The notes: generated from the sequence alone by a model not told the origin. A stretch of DNA of 64,000 nucleotides from Hormoscilla sp. GUM202 (GCA_005518205.2 RFFC02000018.1:78129-142128), one strand, 5' to 3'; positions 8,620 to 18,679 are shown, numbered from the stretch's first letter. Translations and numbers: made by a program.

Positions 8620-10078
8620 TTAGCGTGTTGGTTTCCAAGTTCCATGAAATCCCATCGGCACCACCCTAGGCAATTCTAGTTTGCAGACGGGTTCGTCATC
8701 CATCCTTTCACTATCGTAAACCCAAACCTCACTCCTGTCAACCCCGCCGTCATATAACTGTCAGCACCCATCCTCGATCGGTCTTCCAGGCATCCGGGAC
8801 ATAAATGGGTTCGGTGGGATAGCGATTTTCTCCCAAGTCCGCTACTGTCAGGTTGTCTGTCTGCAAATCTAAACGGGCGATCGCCCCAAACATTTCCTGA
8901 CTAATATCCACCCCATCCCGATATACTGACAAATAAATGTAACGGTAATGAACCCCTACATCTTGGGAGGAGACGATCGGGAACTCGCCATCCCTGTCTA
9001 GCAATTGCTGGAGTTGGGTTACTTTCCCTGTTTGGGGATGAATGCGCGATCGCCACAAAGTTCCCTTTGATACTGTTTTGGTTTTACCCGTCGGCACTTC
9101 CTTAAGTTCTTGATTAGTTAAGTTGAAATCTTGATGGCGAACAAAATCCACAACTAACTCACCATCAGCATCAACATAACCATTGCTAAAATGCCATTGA
9201 AACCAAGCTTCTGTTTTACCCCGACTCACTACTGATAAAGTTGCGCGATCGAGGACTAAAATGTCAGTTCCCTGACTGGGTTTCCATTCTCCGGCATCGC
9301 AGTAACTGCTCAATCCGATCGCAATTGGTAGGAGATTAAACCGCAGTGGTGGAATTAAAAACACCAAATATTGCCCCGCCATGACAAAATCATGTATAAA
9401 GGGGATACCATCTAATGGAATCGCTGCTTTTTGGACAATCTTGCCCGCGCGATCGCTTTTATAAACATTCAGGGTTGCATTCAACCCGCCGATACTAATG
9501 CCAAAGTTAAAAATCTCCCCGGTTTGCGCGTCTACCTTAGGATGAGCAGAATAGGGTAAGTTATTTTTGAGTTGGGAAAGATCGTCTAATCCCTTAGTTT
9601 CCAAAGTTTGTAAATCTAAGGCATGGGGGTTTCCTGCTTCCCAGAGTGCCAAGAGTTTATCTGGCAAAGCTAGCACGGAAGTATTTGCCGCATTTTTGGG
9701 TAGTTTCCCCCAACTTTTCCAGATTGGTCCGGGTACGGTCATGCCATAATTGGGATAAAGAAATTTCCCCGCAGCAGTTTCCGCTTGATATGCCGCTGTC
9801 TGCACGTAGCGATAAATTCCTGTAGCCCCCGCCTCCGTGAAATGCACTGCTAAAATAGCACCATCCCCATCAAACCAATGTCCTACCCGATTTTTCGGAC
9901 CGTCCGTGGACCGATCGCCTCCACGTTCCAAGCGTCCGGGACCATTACGATAGAGAGTACCGCGCAACCCTGGAGGAATTTTACCTGCCAGGATGGGTAG
10001 CTGAGTCAGAGGAAATTCTGTTGCCGGTCGTGCTAGGGCTTTTGCCCAAGCTTTGCGGGTTGATGCTTCTGTTGTCAT
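8620..10078 (-). pseudogene. Carotenoid oxygenase (RPE65/apocarotenoid-15,15'-oxygenase type) with 3' frameshift
   Basis: The open frame 8750-10078 (442 residues) matches cyanobacterial carotenoid cleavage oxygenases: PPGLRGTLYRNGPGRLERGG, GHWFDGDGAI, SAHPKVD, FIHDFV, QWHFSNGY, GENRYPTEPIYVPDA and RGWVLTV. At about 8752 the frame ends (VLTVI, stop), but skipping one base restores YDGGVDRSEVWVYDSERM, CKLELPRVVP and FHGTW, ending at 8620. That tail carries the fourth iron-ligand His (FHGTW), so the truncated form should not bind iron normally. A single-base indel or a sequencing error explains it. Family members cleave apocarotenoids to retinal. Twelve bases separate the restored end from the Uma2 remnant. 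Confidence 0.85.
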
Positions 10079-10234
10079 CTTCTACTGCTGTCGGATAGTT
10101 GGATAATATGCTATTATCAAGTCAGACTGTTACCTTCGTCAAGCTATAAAGCAATATTCGTCCAATTGAGTTACGCAGCAGGACAGTAGGAATATCGATC
10201 GTCAGTTATCTGGGCAAACCCGTTACGGACAATT

Positions 10235-10573
10235 TCAACCTACAGCAAACTCGGTGTACTGGCGCACGTGCGGTGCATGGTATGCCAATACGATATCTTG
10301 TTTTGGCACTCCCTTGGCAACTAACCAATCTGCAATTGCATCCTCAGTTCCGTCATGTTGGACCCAAATTTTACCCTCAATGATATCAATGTGCAAGGCG
10401 CAACCATAAATGCGCGTGCTGCTATCTTTCCATCCCAAGTTTACAAGTTGGTAGCGATCGCCCTCTCGATCGAAAACCGTCTCACTTTTAATTGGATCGT
10501 TTGGGGAACGTAATTTCGCTCTTTCAAGTAATGATTCTTGAATTAATTGACGATATAAATCTAGTTTATCCAT
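10235..10573 (-). CDS. xisI: XisI-type fdxN-element excision controlling factor
   Basis: 112 residues with the XisI layout: LYRQLIQESLLERAKL, FDREGDRYQLVNLGW, RIYGCALHIDIIEGKIWVQ, DGTEDAIADWLVAKGVPKQD and IVLAYHAPHVRQYTEFA. XisI and XisH are needed for excision of the fdxN element in heterocysts of Anabaena, yet many copies occur in strains without that element, where they look like a selfish or toxin-antitoxin-like pair. Here it overlaps the xisH remnant by 13 bp, the usual order. With xisH truncated it is an orphan. Confidence 0.85.
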   Translation of the reverse strand: MDKLDLYRQLIQESLLERAKLRSPNDPIKSETVFDREGDRYQLVNLGWKDSSTRIYGCALHIDIIEGKIWVQHDGTEDAIADWLVAKGVPKQDIVLAYHAPHVRQYTEFAVG

Positions 10574-10821
10574 TGAACGATCTCCTGCTTTTCCGTGCTG
10601 TAGACCAGTAAAGGAATCTGGTTGCGGCGAATGACTGTTTGGATAAATGGATATTTGAAGAAGCGCTTGTGAATATCTAATGGAACGGCGAGATATAACC
10701 GTCGATCTGCTTCCTCGTCTTCCAAAGCAATGCGAGAGTTAATAAATTGACCCACTGCGGCATGAAACTCGGAAATGGTTGAAGGTGCCAGGAACGTTTT
10801 AATCTCTACTGTAGACAGCAG
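10561..10821 (-). pseudogene. xisH: XisH, 3' part only
   Basis: The frame from about 10821 reads VEIKTFLAPSTISEFH, AVGQFINSRIAL, RRLYLAVPLDIHKRFF, TVIRRNQIPLLVY and EKQEIVQWIN, matching the second half of XisH (normally about 138 residues). The VEIK is the middle of the PD-(D/E)XK-like active site; the first 50 or so residues are missing. An in-frame TAG at 10822 and IS630-type sequence follow immediately, so the insertion sequence probably removed the 5' part. Confidence 0.8.
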
Positions 10822-11739
10822 CTAGTGGTCTGTCAAGATGTAATTGACGGATATAACCGCTTCAATTTAATCCGAGCCTCCATGACCACCACATCCCCGG
10901 GATTGAGCTTCTCCACCAGTTCCTTTTCAATAAACTCCTTAAAATCTTTACCTTTCATGGAGCCTTGAATCGCTTTTTTAGCCACAACTCCTCTCATACT
11001 CATTGCTCCGATTAAAGTCATTTTTCGCCCCTTGTAAAACTGTCTTAAACAGAAGGCTTTTTGGCCTTTCTCACTCTCGTGTCCAGAGACGCCCACCCAT
11101 GTCGCTGCGATGTGCGGTGCGCAGTGCGAGTAGCGCGCGGTGTCTGGAGTGTGCCGAGTCCTTCAGGACAAGAGCACGCGGAAGACGCCGCAGCTTTAGA
11201 CATCTAGGTCAGGCGAGCGACAGGGTAGGCGCTCTCGGACACGACCTGGCCATCTCGCGACTCATCCCAACCCAGAAAGCTGTCTCGTCGATAAATATCA
11301 ATTTTGCATGTGGTACATCTCGAACCTTCATCCAGTAATCAACTCGCTGCTGTTGACCGTCTTCCGTTGCTACTTTTTCTGACCGGTAAGTTTTTTTTTA
11401 AGGGTTAAGCCTTCTTTTTTGAGGAACTCACACATCCCCCCTACACTGACATAAACATCTTGCTCGTTTAATAGATGTTCCCGATACTGCCGCACTGTCC
11501 AATCCGGGTAATTTTTTACCATCTGAACAATAAAATATCGATGAGGTTCTCGCTTTCCAGGACGATTTGGACCCGGTTTTTTAGGAGTTATATCTTGAGT
11601 TTATCGAGATCTTTTGATATAACTATGAACAGTAGCAGGGCTAATCATAAACTGGTCTGCGAGTTGCCGAATTGAGCCAAAGCCCAATTCATAAGCAGTG
11701 ACGACTTTTCTTCTAAAATCAAGAGAGTAACGGCTCATG
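10822..11739 (-). mobile_element. Degenerate IS630-family insertion sequence
   Basis: Pieces of one transposase occur in several frames. Start at 11739: MSRYSLDFRRKVVTAYELG with SIRQLADQFMISPATVHSY (helix-turn-helix). Next NYPDWTVRQYREHLLNEQD, SVGGMCEFLKKEGLTLKKK, then RVDYWMKV, AKLIFIDETAFWVGMSREM (first catalytic Asp of the DDE triad). After a block of foreign GC-rich palindromic sequence (about 11100-11260) comes KAFCLRQFYKGRKMTLIGAM, NPGDVVVME, directly joined to the C-terminal LKRLYPSI with the segment holding the last catalytic acid missing. At least three breaks, so inactive. No clear terminal inverted repeats were found by eye. Confidence 0.75.
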
Positions 11740-12063
11740 AGTGAATCTGGTCTGAATTGAGTGTAGCCCCAGTCGATCACAAAAGCGTTACACTTATTTA
11801 CTGAACAAGCTGTATCCCTTTCTGGCGCTTTCGTGCTTTGATTAGGCTTAATCTTACTGATGGGGGCCCGGTAGCCGGTAAACTCCAACAATTTTAACAT
11901 GAACTTCAGCTCAATTGCTTCCATGGGTAAGCCTTTACCTTGTATTAAAATAATCCATCTAGCCTGGATTGCAATATCCTACAGTAACATACCACTATTG
12001 CCCAAGTCTGATTAACCATCTCGTGCAAGATTAAGCAAACAGGACAACGGCCAAATTATCTTA

Positions 12064-14196
12064 TTATACCCTACCGGTAGCATCAGGCACCACCCAACAG
12101 ATTGATTGTTGTTCTAGTGGAGCCTTGGGGTTGACAATTTTCACGATCTTTTCTTGACACAGTTGCTGAATCACTTGCTCAACTTCCGCTGATTTCACCT
12201 GCGGAAACTGACTGCAAGCATTTTCAATCAGGATATTACGCCCGATCAACTGGTTGGTGGTGACTAGATCCAACACAAAATCTTTGACTTCCTGTCCGAT
12301 ATCATCCCTTTGATATTCGGCATTTTGCTCATCATCGTCCCTTCTGGAGACTTGCGGTACCGGGAGAACCGCAATCCCCAATTTTTGCAACAAAGGACAG
12401 TTATGCAGAATCTGAGAGTCACGGATCAGTTTCTCTAAATATTCTAGCGTCAGAACTTTATCGGCAACTACTAACTCTCTAGAGTTAGCCTTCTTCACTA
12501 GATTATAGTAGGTTGCCAGGTACCATACCGAGTCCAGATCCGGTTCAATGTGAACATGGGGAGAACCAGTGAAGATTCGTTGATATATTTGATTCCCCTT
12601 AGTATTAGGCTTACCCACTCCTTCATTTCTAATCAAGTACAGAGATTGACTCATATTTTTCTGAATCGCTTTATCGCAGGCGCTCATGAGACTAAAAAAG
12701 CTACGCATGTTTGGATTTTCCACCCAGACTAATCCTAACCAATACTTGTCATCGGGCTGTATATAACTGAAGGAACAACTGGCAAATTTGCTCCCTGACA
12801 GCAATGTAGGCTTAATATACTTGACTCCCAAGGTTTTAAGAGCCAATTGCAACATCTTTATTAGTTCTGGACCATCGTAATGCCGAATTCGGGTAATTTT
12901 TTGGGAATTATTCTGGAATTCATGGTCCCATTCACACTGAAAATCTGCCTGTTCCCGCTGAAAATCGGCCTGGAAGTCTGGCTTTACAGTCCGTTGGCGG
13001 CGAAGAGACGTCGTTGCCTGGAAGTCTTGCTCTACAGCAGGTTTGGGGCTCCGGAGGGTCGGTTGGGTAACTTTTGGTGAAGCAATAGCTAAACTTTCTT
13101 TGTACTCTTCAATTAGCTTTTCTTTGTACTCTTCAATTAGCTTACGTCCCTCCGCCAGCACCGACCGAGGCGTAGTTATGCCACGGGGGTATTTTGCTTC
13201 CAGCCATTCCCGAGTTAAGGGATCAATGGGCGAAGAGGGTTGAGGGTTAGCTTGCTGATGTAGAGGATATAGTCTGCTGGCACAGAGTTCTTCTGCTTGA
13301 TCTAGAGAGATCAGCTTCAAACAAACCTCTTCATCAATCCTAGCTCGGTCGGCAGCTTGAACTACATTGATATTGCGTTTCCATGTATCCATAATGATAC
13401 TAACTATCGCCATAACGTTGCGCGAGTAATTGTGAAGGCTAGAGTTGACGTTAAACAAAGCTTGGATATCTAGGAAATCACTATTTCGCAGGCGGGGTAT
13501 GTTATCGAGTTGGTCGAAACACAGCACTATTGGTCTTGGGGAAATTATGCCCAAATTTCTCATCATCTTTTGCGCCGCATCTTCACTGACAATAGCACTT
13601 CTTACTCCCAAAGACTTGAGATCCTCTTCATCTAGGTCATCTCCTAGCAACCACTCAGAGGCCGGGATGTTCAGTTCGGGATTGTTCAGATCATATAACA
13701 CGCCAAAAAACTCTTGACTCTTGTAAATTCCCGAGCGATAGGTTGCTCTCATTCTATTGATGAATTGTTGCCGCGAGCCCATGTTACTCTCTGGGAAAGC
13801 TGATATATTTTTCAGCATGATGAGCAACTGAGACTCTTGTTGGTTTTCTGGCACGTGCATCAGGCTATCAACGATATAGCGCAGGGTATGACGCCAGATG
13901 TAGTCGCTATCTGCCCAGGGTGCGATGTAAGCAAAAAATGCTTTGTTGTCGAACTGCTGCTTGAGGCGTTTTAAGAAATAACTCTTGCCCACACCTGAAT
14001 CTCCAGCTAGCATTACCGTGCGCGGGAGATGGTCTCTCCTTACCCAATCGAGAATTTTTGCTATTTTAGCAAGTTCCTGTTGATGAATCGATTCCACGAT
14101 GGGGGTTTGGTTCTGTTCTTCTCCACAAAAGTTCCCCGTAACATATTTATCAAACGGGTTATCTGCCTGTTTAATAATCTCATCGATGGATGGCAT
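12064..14196 (-). CDS. P-loop ATPase with C-terminal winged-helix-like region, function unknown
   Basis: 710 residues. Walker A GDSGVGKS at residues 65-72, Walker B IVLCFDQLDN at about 225, so an AAA/STAND-like ATPase of the ORC/KAP sort. A middle segment is low-complexity: KLIEEYKE is repeated directly, then DFQ units (DFQADFQREQADFQ). Residues about 435-600 are a globular domain not recognised. Residues about 635-700 look like a winged helix (VKDFVLDLV, VEQVIQQLCQEKIVKIV). A start at 14196 has a purine-rich AGGAGG-like element about 8 bp before it (minus-strand reading of 14203-14208). No partner gene; NTPases of this build often sit in phage-defence or mobile regions, but that is inference. 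Confidence 0.7.
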   Translation of the reverse strand: MPSIDEIIKQADNPFDKYVTGNFCGEEQNQTPIVESIHQQELAKIAKILDWVRRDHLPRTVMLAGDSGVGKSYFLKRLKQQFDNKAFFAYIAPWADSDYIWRHTLRYIVDSLMHVPENQQESQLLIMLKNISAFPESNMGSRQQFINRMRATYRSGIYKSQEFFGVLYDLNNPELNIPASEWLLGDDLDEEDLKSLGVRSAIVSEDAAQKMMRNLGIISPRPIVLCFDQLDNIPRLRNSDFLDIQALFNVNSSLHNYSRNVMAIVSIIMDTWKRNINVVQAADRARIDEEVCLKLISLDQAEELCASRLYPLHQQANPQPSSPIDPLTREWLEAKYPRGITTPRSVLAEGRKLIEEYKEKLIEEYKESLAIASPKVTQPTLRSPKPAVEQDFQATTSLRRQRTVKPDFQADFQREQADFQCEWDHEFQNNSQKITRIRHYDGPELIKMLQLALKTLGVKYIKPTLLSGSKFASCSFSYIQPDDKYWLGLVWVENPNMRSFFSLMSACDKAIQKNMSQSLYLIRNEGVGKPNTKGNQIYQRIFTGSPHVHIEPDLDSVWYLATYYNLVKKANSRELVVADKVLTLEYLEKLIRDSQILHNCPLLQKLGIAVLPVPQVSRRDDDEQNAEYQRDDIGQEVKDFVLDLVTTNQLIGRNILIENACSQFPQVKSAEVEQVIQQLCQEKIVKIVNPKAPLEQQSICWVVPDATGRV

Positions 14197-14605
14197 ATTG
14201 ACCTCCTTATGCTTTAGTTGACTATAACAAATCTACTGCCTTCCATCAGCCCCGTGCTGCTAAACTTGGGATTACTGAGAGTCGAGCGGCTGCACGGCCG
14301 GTGTCTCCTGCGCGTTTGGGTAGTGGGTCACAAGTAGTGATGTTAGCACAAGAAAGCATGGCTGCACGCTCCGGGAACCCGGAGCTACGCAGTGCGCGAT
14401 CAGACGGAGATCGCAATAGTGGCATCCAACGGCAAGTCAAATAACGATATTTCAGGCATTTCAGCTCCCAGCCGAAAAATTGAAAATGCCACATCCCCAC
14501 ACCTATTGGGACAGACTAGCCATCACATCACTACATGTTTATCACTACCCGCGTTTGTATGGCAGTCACCGGCAATTCAGCACGGGGTGACAGCTAGAGG
14601 GGTGA
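14197..14605. other. Gene-free stretch with a dispersed palindromic repeat
   Basis: No complete gene. Around 14371-14400 it holds the motif GCTCCGGGAACCC next to GCTACGCAGTGCGCGATCAG, repeated elsewhere (38877, 39928). Plus-strand codons before it (AAKLGITESR, LGSGSQVVMLAQES) look coding-like and may be a worn gene scrap that I cannot identify. Confidence 0.4.
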
Positions 14606-14737
14606 CCGGTAACCGGTAAACTCCAACAAACAGTAACTTCAGCCCTGCGCAAGCGCCTGTCTCAGAACGCGCGAGAGTTCGTTGAACGAGAGTATACTTG
14701 GGAACGAGCAGGTGAGCAAGTCCTACTCTCATCCTAG
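14606..14737 (+). pseudogene. Glycosyltransferase C-terminal scrap
   Basis: The frame reads KLQQTVTSALRKRLSQNARE, then FVEREYTWERAGEQVL, and stops at 14735-14737. NAREFVE..YTWERAG..VL is the usual ending of GT-B (group 1) glycosyltransferases. Only about 40 codons remain. The first bases (GGTAACCGGTAAACTCCAAC) recur at 11872 next to the IS630 remnant, so the break is probably repeat-associated. Confidence 0.6.
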
Positions 14738-14769
14738 GCAGAAGAAACATCAAAAATTAGCAATTAACG

Positions 14770-17034
14770 ATGTCACAGTCTCAGTCTCGTAATAAAGGCG
14801 CGTCCTTCCTGGCAATATTACTCTTGGCCAGTAGTGCTAGCGCGATCGCGGCGGGGCTTTTGTTAGCGATCCAACTGATCGTGGATCCCGATGGAATAGT
14901 CTGGCTGCATAAAATTTTGCCTCAACAAACCAAAACCGTAGTAACTGACCGCCAAACCATGCGCACCCTGCCGGAAATCCGTAGCTTAGTCGAGCGCATG
15001 GGCATGATACCAGGAGACACCCTAGACTTAAATACTGCCGAACGGGATTTGCTGCTGCCAGTACGCAGCGTCCGCCCAAATTGTCAGACTGACTGCGAGT
15101 ATATTAGCCAGCTGAGAGTCTACAGGCGCGTGGACACTCCCAAGTATTTTTCCACTGCGGGGGCTTACTATCAGCTAGTTAGCCAAATGTCGGTATCTTA
15201 CTCTGATGAAGATGTTGATACTCCCCTTGATGACCGATCGGTCGATCTCCCATCTTCTGGTCAGCTGCAACTGACATCAGTAGAACTGACCTCACCACAG
15301 CCAGAAATGCAGGGTCTGGGACCGTGGATCCATCTCACGGGACGACAGAGAACCGGGGATGGGGCGATCGCCTATGGAAAGGTACTATACTACAACCCCA
15401 GGGAAACTCACCTGGTGCAGATGCTCCAGTGGGCTAGCCCTGCTGGAGAACCTGCTGTCTGGCGTAAAGTAACGGGCGATCGCACTCTGGAGTTGATTGT
15501 CAATCAAACCGTTGGTTTTGAGCCCAAATTCAAGATATACCAGATCCAGCCCCGTCAAGAGCGACTAGCACCTGTGGCGCTCGTAGAAATTGCTTTGACG
15601 CCTTTCGATTTTTCGGTCGAAACCGGGAGCACCCACCCTGTTGTGTCGCATCCTGCGCACAACATAGGTGGGTGCTCCGGAAACGAAAGTCCGCGGGCCG
15701 ATCTGGCCTTAAAGAACTACCAAAATGCCCTAATTCTAGCTCGCAGTGGTCTGTGGACGCCAGCTCTGGAAATGTTGCAACCTCTGACCCGATCGCCAGA
15801 TTGGTCGCCAGGAGCCCAAGCCCAGTTGGAATTAATTCGCATGCACTCCCAGGTAAGTCAGTCCCAAGCTAACAAATCTTGGGCATCTCCTAGCCAGCAA
15901 GTCCTCACCCAGATTATTGACGGTCGCTGGCAGTCAGCTTTGCAGATTTTCCAGAAGACCCATAACCAACGGGAAATTGCCCGGTTGCTCAAAACAGATT
16001 CTGACAGTTTGTGGAACCGGATCAAGGCAGCCCTGCGGGTAACATCTACTCAGTCCGACGCGATCGCTTGGGGGGCCCTGATTCGCACGGCCAAAGATGG
16101 ACTCTACGGCGGCAGCGCTTGGCTCGAAAAACAGCCGACTAGAGGGTCAATTAACCATCAACAAATTGAGAAATTACTTCAGCAACTCGACAATGCTCTC
16201 TGGAAATCATCCGTGCCTCATGTCAGCCGCATTGTGGCCTCAGTGGAACCAAAAGACGAGCTGAGTAAGAAAGATTGGTTGCACAATCCCCCTACCACTG
16301 CCCAGGATACTCTCAAATTAGACAGTTCTCAAGTCTGGTATCAGCTGCGGGTGGCTGGTTTTCATAACGGTCAACGCTGGCTCAGATATCCCTTTCCCGA
16401 TCGGCTGGCTGATAGTTCTAGTGGTGCGAGACTTTGGCATCTGCTGGGTCTAGATTTTGACCCCCACATAAATCTAACTTTCTGGACCTCAGGGGCAACA
16501 CCGAAAACTATTGAAGCTACTGTCAAAGCCGTTCGACTTGAAAAAGGCGTCTTGCGCTTATTGGCTGCTGGCCAGGCTTTACCCGATGACACCCTATTGA
16601 CTGCTCCCACACCCCTAGCTTTCACGGCCAAAGCTCTGGAATGGTTGGACCCACAAGTGATTACTCTTGCCGATCTCAGCCGATCGCGCCCCCAGTTAGC
16701 GAGGGCTCTTTTACATCAGTTATGGCCCGAGTTGCAAGCAGCCGGATCCTTGACCATCGCTATGGCACCTCCTACTCTCAGTCAACTGCTTCCCTATGAA
16801 GCCTCTGCCAATGTTTTTCCCCTCGTTCTCGGCAACTCCCTCGTGCAACTGGTTGATTTGACAGGCGATCGCCAGCCTGAAATCGTCTTGACGCTCTCTG
16901 CACAAGTTTTTGCTTCTTTGAATGGAAATACTCAAACTGGTCCTCGGACTGTAATTTTCGATCGCACTGCTACTGCTATACTTTACAGTGAATTTCAGCC
17001 TTCGCAGTCAAAGACTTTGATCGCGATCGCCTAA
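14770..17034 (+). CDS. Cyanobacterial conserved membrane-anchored protein, probably cut short by an in-frame stop
   Basis: 754 residues. One N-terminal transmembrane helix (residues about 12-38, FLAILLLASSASAIAAGLLL) precedes a large, probably extracytoplasmic, region with no domain I can name. It resembles conserved cyanobacterial proteins of unknown role. About residues 287-304 (STHPVVSHPAHNIGG) are encoded by an inserted palindromic repeat (15628-15680). The TAA at 17032-17034 is followed in the same frame by 30 sense codons (VGDRGTPGLIVEVGNSYRLL, RWSSDRQRFE) to a TAA at 17125-17127; that tail reads like a natural C-terminus, so one base change has probably truncated the protein. Confidence 0.7.
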   Translation: MSQSQSRNKGASFLAILLLASSASAIAAGLLLAIQLIVDPDGIVWLHKILPQQTKTVVTDRQTMRTLPEIRSLVERMGMIPGDTLDLNTAERDLLLPVRSVRPNCQTDCEYISQLRVYRRVDTPKYFSTAGAYYQLVSQMSVSYSDEDVDTPLDDRSVDLPSSGQLQLTSVELTSPQPEMQGLGPWIHLTGRQRTGDGAIAYGKVLYYNPRETHLVQMLQWASPAGEPAVWRKVTGDRTLELIVNQTVGFEPKFKIYQIQPRQERLAPVALVEIALTPFDFSVETGSTHPVVSHPAHNIGGCSGNESPRADLALKNYQNALILARSGLWTPALEMLQPLTRSPDWSPGAQAQLELIRMHSQVSQSQANKSWASPSQQVLTQIIDGRWQSALQIFQKTHNQREIARLLKTDSDSLWNRIKAALRVTSTQSDAIAWGALIRTAKDGLYGGSAWLEKQPTRGSINHQQIEKLLQQLDNALWKSSVPHVSRIVASVEPKDELSKKDWLHNPPTTAQDTLKLDSSQVWYQLRVAGFHNGQRWLRYPFPDRLADSSSGARLWHLLGLDFDPHINLTFWTSGATPKTIEATVKAVRLEKGVLRLLAAGQALPDDTLLTAPTPLAFTAKALEWLDPQVITLADLSRSRPQLARALLHQLWPELQAAGSLTIAMAPPTLSQLLPYEASANVFPLVLGNSLVQLVDLTGDRQPEIVLTLSAQVFASLNGNTQTGPRTVIFDRTATAILYSEFQPSQSKTLIAIA
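15628..15680. repeat. Palindromic repeat inserted in frame within a coding gene
   Basis: GGAGCACCCACC...GGTGGGTGCTCC with inner TTGTGT/ACACAA-like arms around CGCATCCTGCGC. It resembles the TGGGCACCGCCCACC intergenic repeats at 42719 and 43656. It adds about 17 codons without breaking the frame. Confidence 0.65.
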
Positions 17035-17161
17035 GTCGGCGATCGTGGCACTCCTGGTCTGATCGTCGAGGTCGGTAACTCTTACCGCCTCCTACGTTGG
17101 TCTAGCGATCGCCAACGCTTTGAGTAAATTTTAATTTTTAATTGCTAATTTTTGATTGCCA

Positions 17162-17647
17162 TTAAGGACGTCCCAATAGCTGTCGCAGCCTCACCCGCAA
17201 GGATACATAAATCGGTAACTGATAATATTCTACTATCAGCCAGCTTACAAAAGCTAAATGACTCAAAAAGCTCAATAATGTCCAGAGGGGGGGAAACCAA
17301 TATCCCTTACTGCCCGTTTCGGGGGGAAATATGTGGTATCCTAGCCAAATCAAGCTGGGGGGCAACAGCACTAAGGCGATCGCCACCAGCCAAATTTCCC
17401 AGGTCATTTCTACATGCGAGCGGTATGTGGCCACCCACTTGCTACCATTCCAGCGCCAACCTAGGGGTTGGGAGCTATCTGCCAGTTGTATCCATTGCTT
17501 TTCTAGGTCTGCCGTAAAGATGTGGTGGCAAAAGTTACAAGCAAATGCCTCCATTAATGGTAAACATGATATCTCCCCTTGGCGACAAACCGGGCAACTG
17601 TACGTTCCTTTATAGCTCAAAGCTGACATCTTATTTTGCTCAACCAT
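17162..17647 (-). CDS. Zinc-ribbon membrane protein of unknown function
   Basis: 161 residues. An N-terminal zinc ribbon (CPVCRQGEISC and CNFCHHIF, two Cys pairs) lies in the first 45 residues, followed by a W-rich stretch (LGWRWNGSKWVATYRSH) and three hydrophobic helices (about 75-95, 100-125, 130-150). The second Met (17629, MSALSYKGTYSCPVC) is an equally likely start, because the sequence before it is not obviously conserved. The layout is typical of a conserved cyanobacterial family without known role. It is convergent with the 14770 gene. Confidence 0.65.
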   Translation of the reverse strand: MVEQNKMSALSYKGTYSCPVCRQGEISCLPLMEAFACNFCHHIFTADLEKQWIQLADSSQPLGWRWNGSKWVATYRSHVEMTWEIWLVAIALVLLPPSLIWLGYHIFPPETGSKGYWFPPLWTLLSFLSHLAFVSWLIVEYYQLPIYVSLRVRLRQLLGRP

Positions 17648-18005
17648 CCTCTGCCGATCTCCCTATCTACTTCAATTCGTCCAACCGAAACTCACTGCTA
17701 TTGTCTTGCTGCTGCTGGCCATCAGAGCCTAAAAGACCCAAGATAACGAGCATGCTTGAGGTCGGAATGGGTTTGGTATCACCAGTTGCTACCTAGAGAA
17801 CCTCAAAAGCCAAATTAGCCAAAATTGGCCAAAAGAAGCCTTGTGATTTACCCCAAAATAGCATTTTTGCGGAGAAATTACCAAAAATGGCTGTCGGGAA
17901 CGTAAAATCAAATAATAGTGTAAGATAATATATACAATGAGCGGTTAAATCTGTCATGGCCAGGCAGCAAGCTGGGAGCAATACCCTCGCAGCTTGCGAC
18001 CAATA
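17648..18005. other. Intergenic region with a possible gene scrap
   Basis: About 360 bp. On the minus strand, codons for VATGDTKPIPTSSMLVILGL followed by LGSDGQQQQDNSSEF end at a TAG near 17672. This looks coding-like but has no start and was not recognised. The rest is AT-rich and unassigned. Confidence 0.25.
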
Positions 18006-18640
18006 CCCTCACCCTAAAGGGCCTGGCTACATGAACAAAGCCAGGGGCTAGCCAGGGTAGTTGCAGGAAAAGTTTGCGTAGTGCTTGACAAGGGATAGGA
18101 TATAGGTTTAGGAGCTCTGTTAGCGTCTCTGTTTGTTAGGGACGGGAATTAATGGAAACATCTCGATTGCTGCTGGGCCGGTGCTATTATACAGAGCTTG
18201 TATCCCTGCATACTCCTGACTTCTTCTAGGGCAAGCCAGCCACCGGTGGAAACATCAAAAGGAACCGGCGAAACCCAGAGATGATGAAAAGCCCTCACCC
18301 TAAAGGGCCTGGCTACATGAACAAAGCCAGGGGCTAGCCAGGGTAGTTGCAGGAAAAGTTTGCGTAGTGCTTGACAAGGGATAGGATATAGGTTTAGGAG
18401 CTCTGTTAGCGTCTCTGCTTGTTAGGGACGGGAATTAATGGAAACATCTCGTTTCGTTGCTCAATCTCAGTTTCTACATATGGAGGGTTTCCGAACCTGC
18501 GGAAACTCCCACCCCTACTACTGCGGAGGCAATTCTAGATCACCTGCAATCTTTCGACCTGATGTAAAAGGGTGTGGTCAAAACCCGTTGGTAGCCCTCA
18601 CCCTAAAGGGCCTGGCTACATGAACAAAGCCAGGGGCTGA
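18006..18640. repeat. 160-bp direct repeat, two full copies and one partial
   Basis: Copies at 18006-18165 and 18292-18451 (286 bp apart) differ by about one base; a third partial copy (CCCTAAAGGGCCTGGCTACA onward) occupies 18596-18640 and ends at the RTX gene. Each begins with CCCTCACCCTAAAGGG, also found near 63950-63990. Each full copy ends GAATTAATGGAAACATCTCG and is followed by a different sequence, so the ATG may have been the start of a lost gene. The 120-150 bp between copies hold no recognisable gene. Confidence 0.8.
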
Positions 18641-18679
18641 AGCGATCGCCTCCACGGAGGACGTGGGAACGACTCTCTC

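Noticed and set aside
10822..11739. Active IS630 element
   Set aside because: Several frame breaks, a foreign insertion and loss of the segment around the last catalytic acid.
18438..18623. 61-codon plus-strand ORF after the second direct repeat
   Set aside because: Its start and end lie in repeat copies and the protein has no recognisable features; probably chance.
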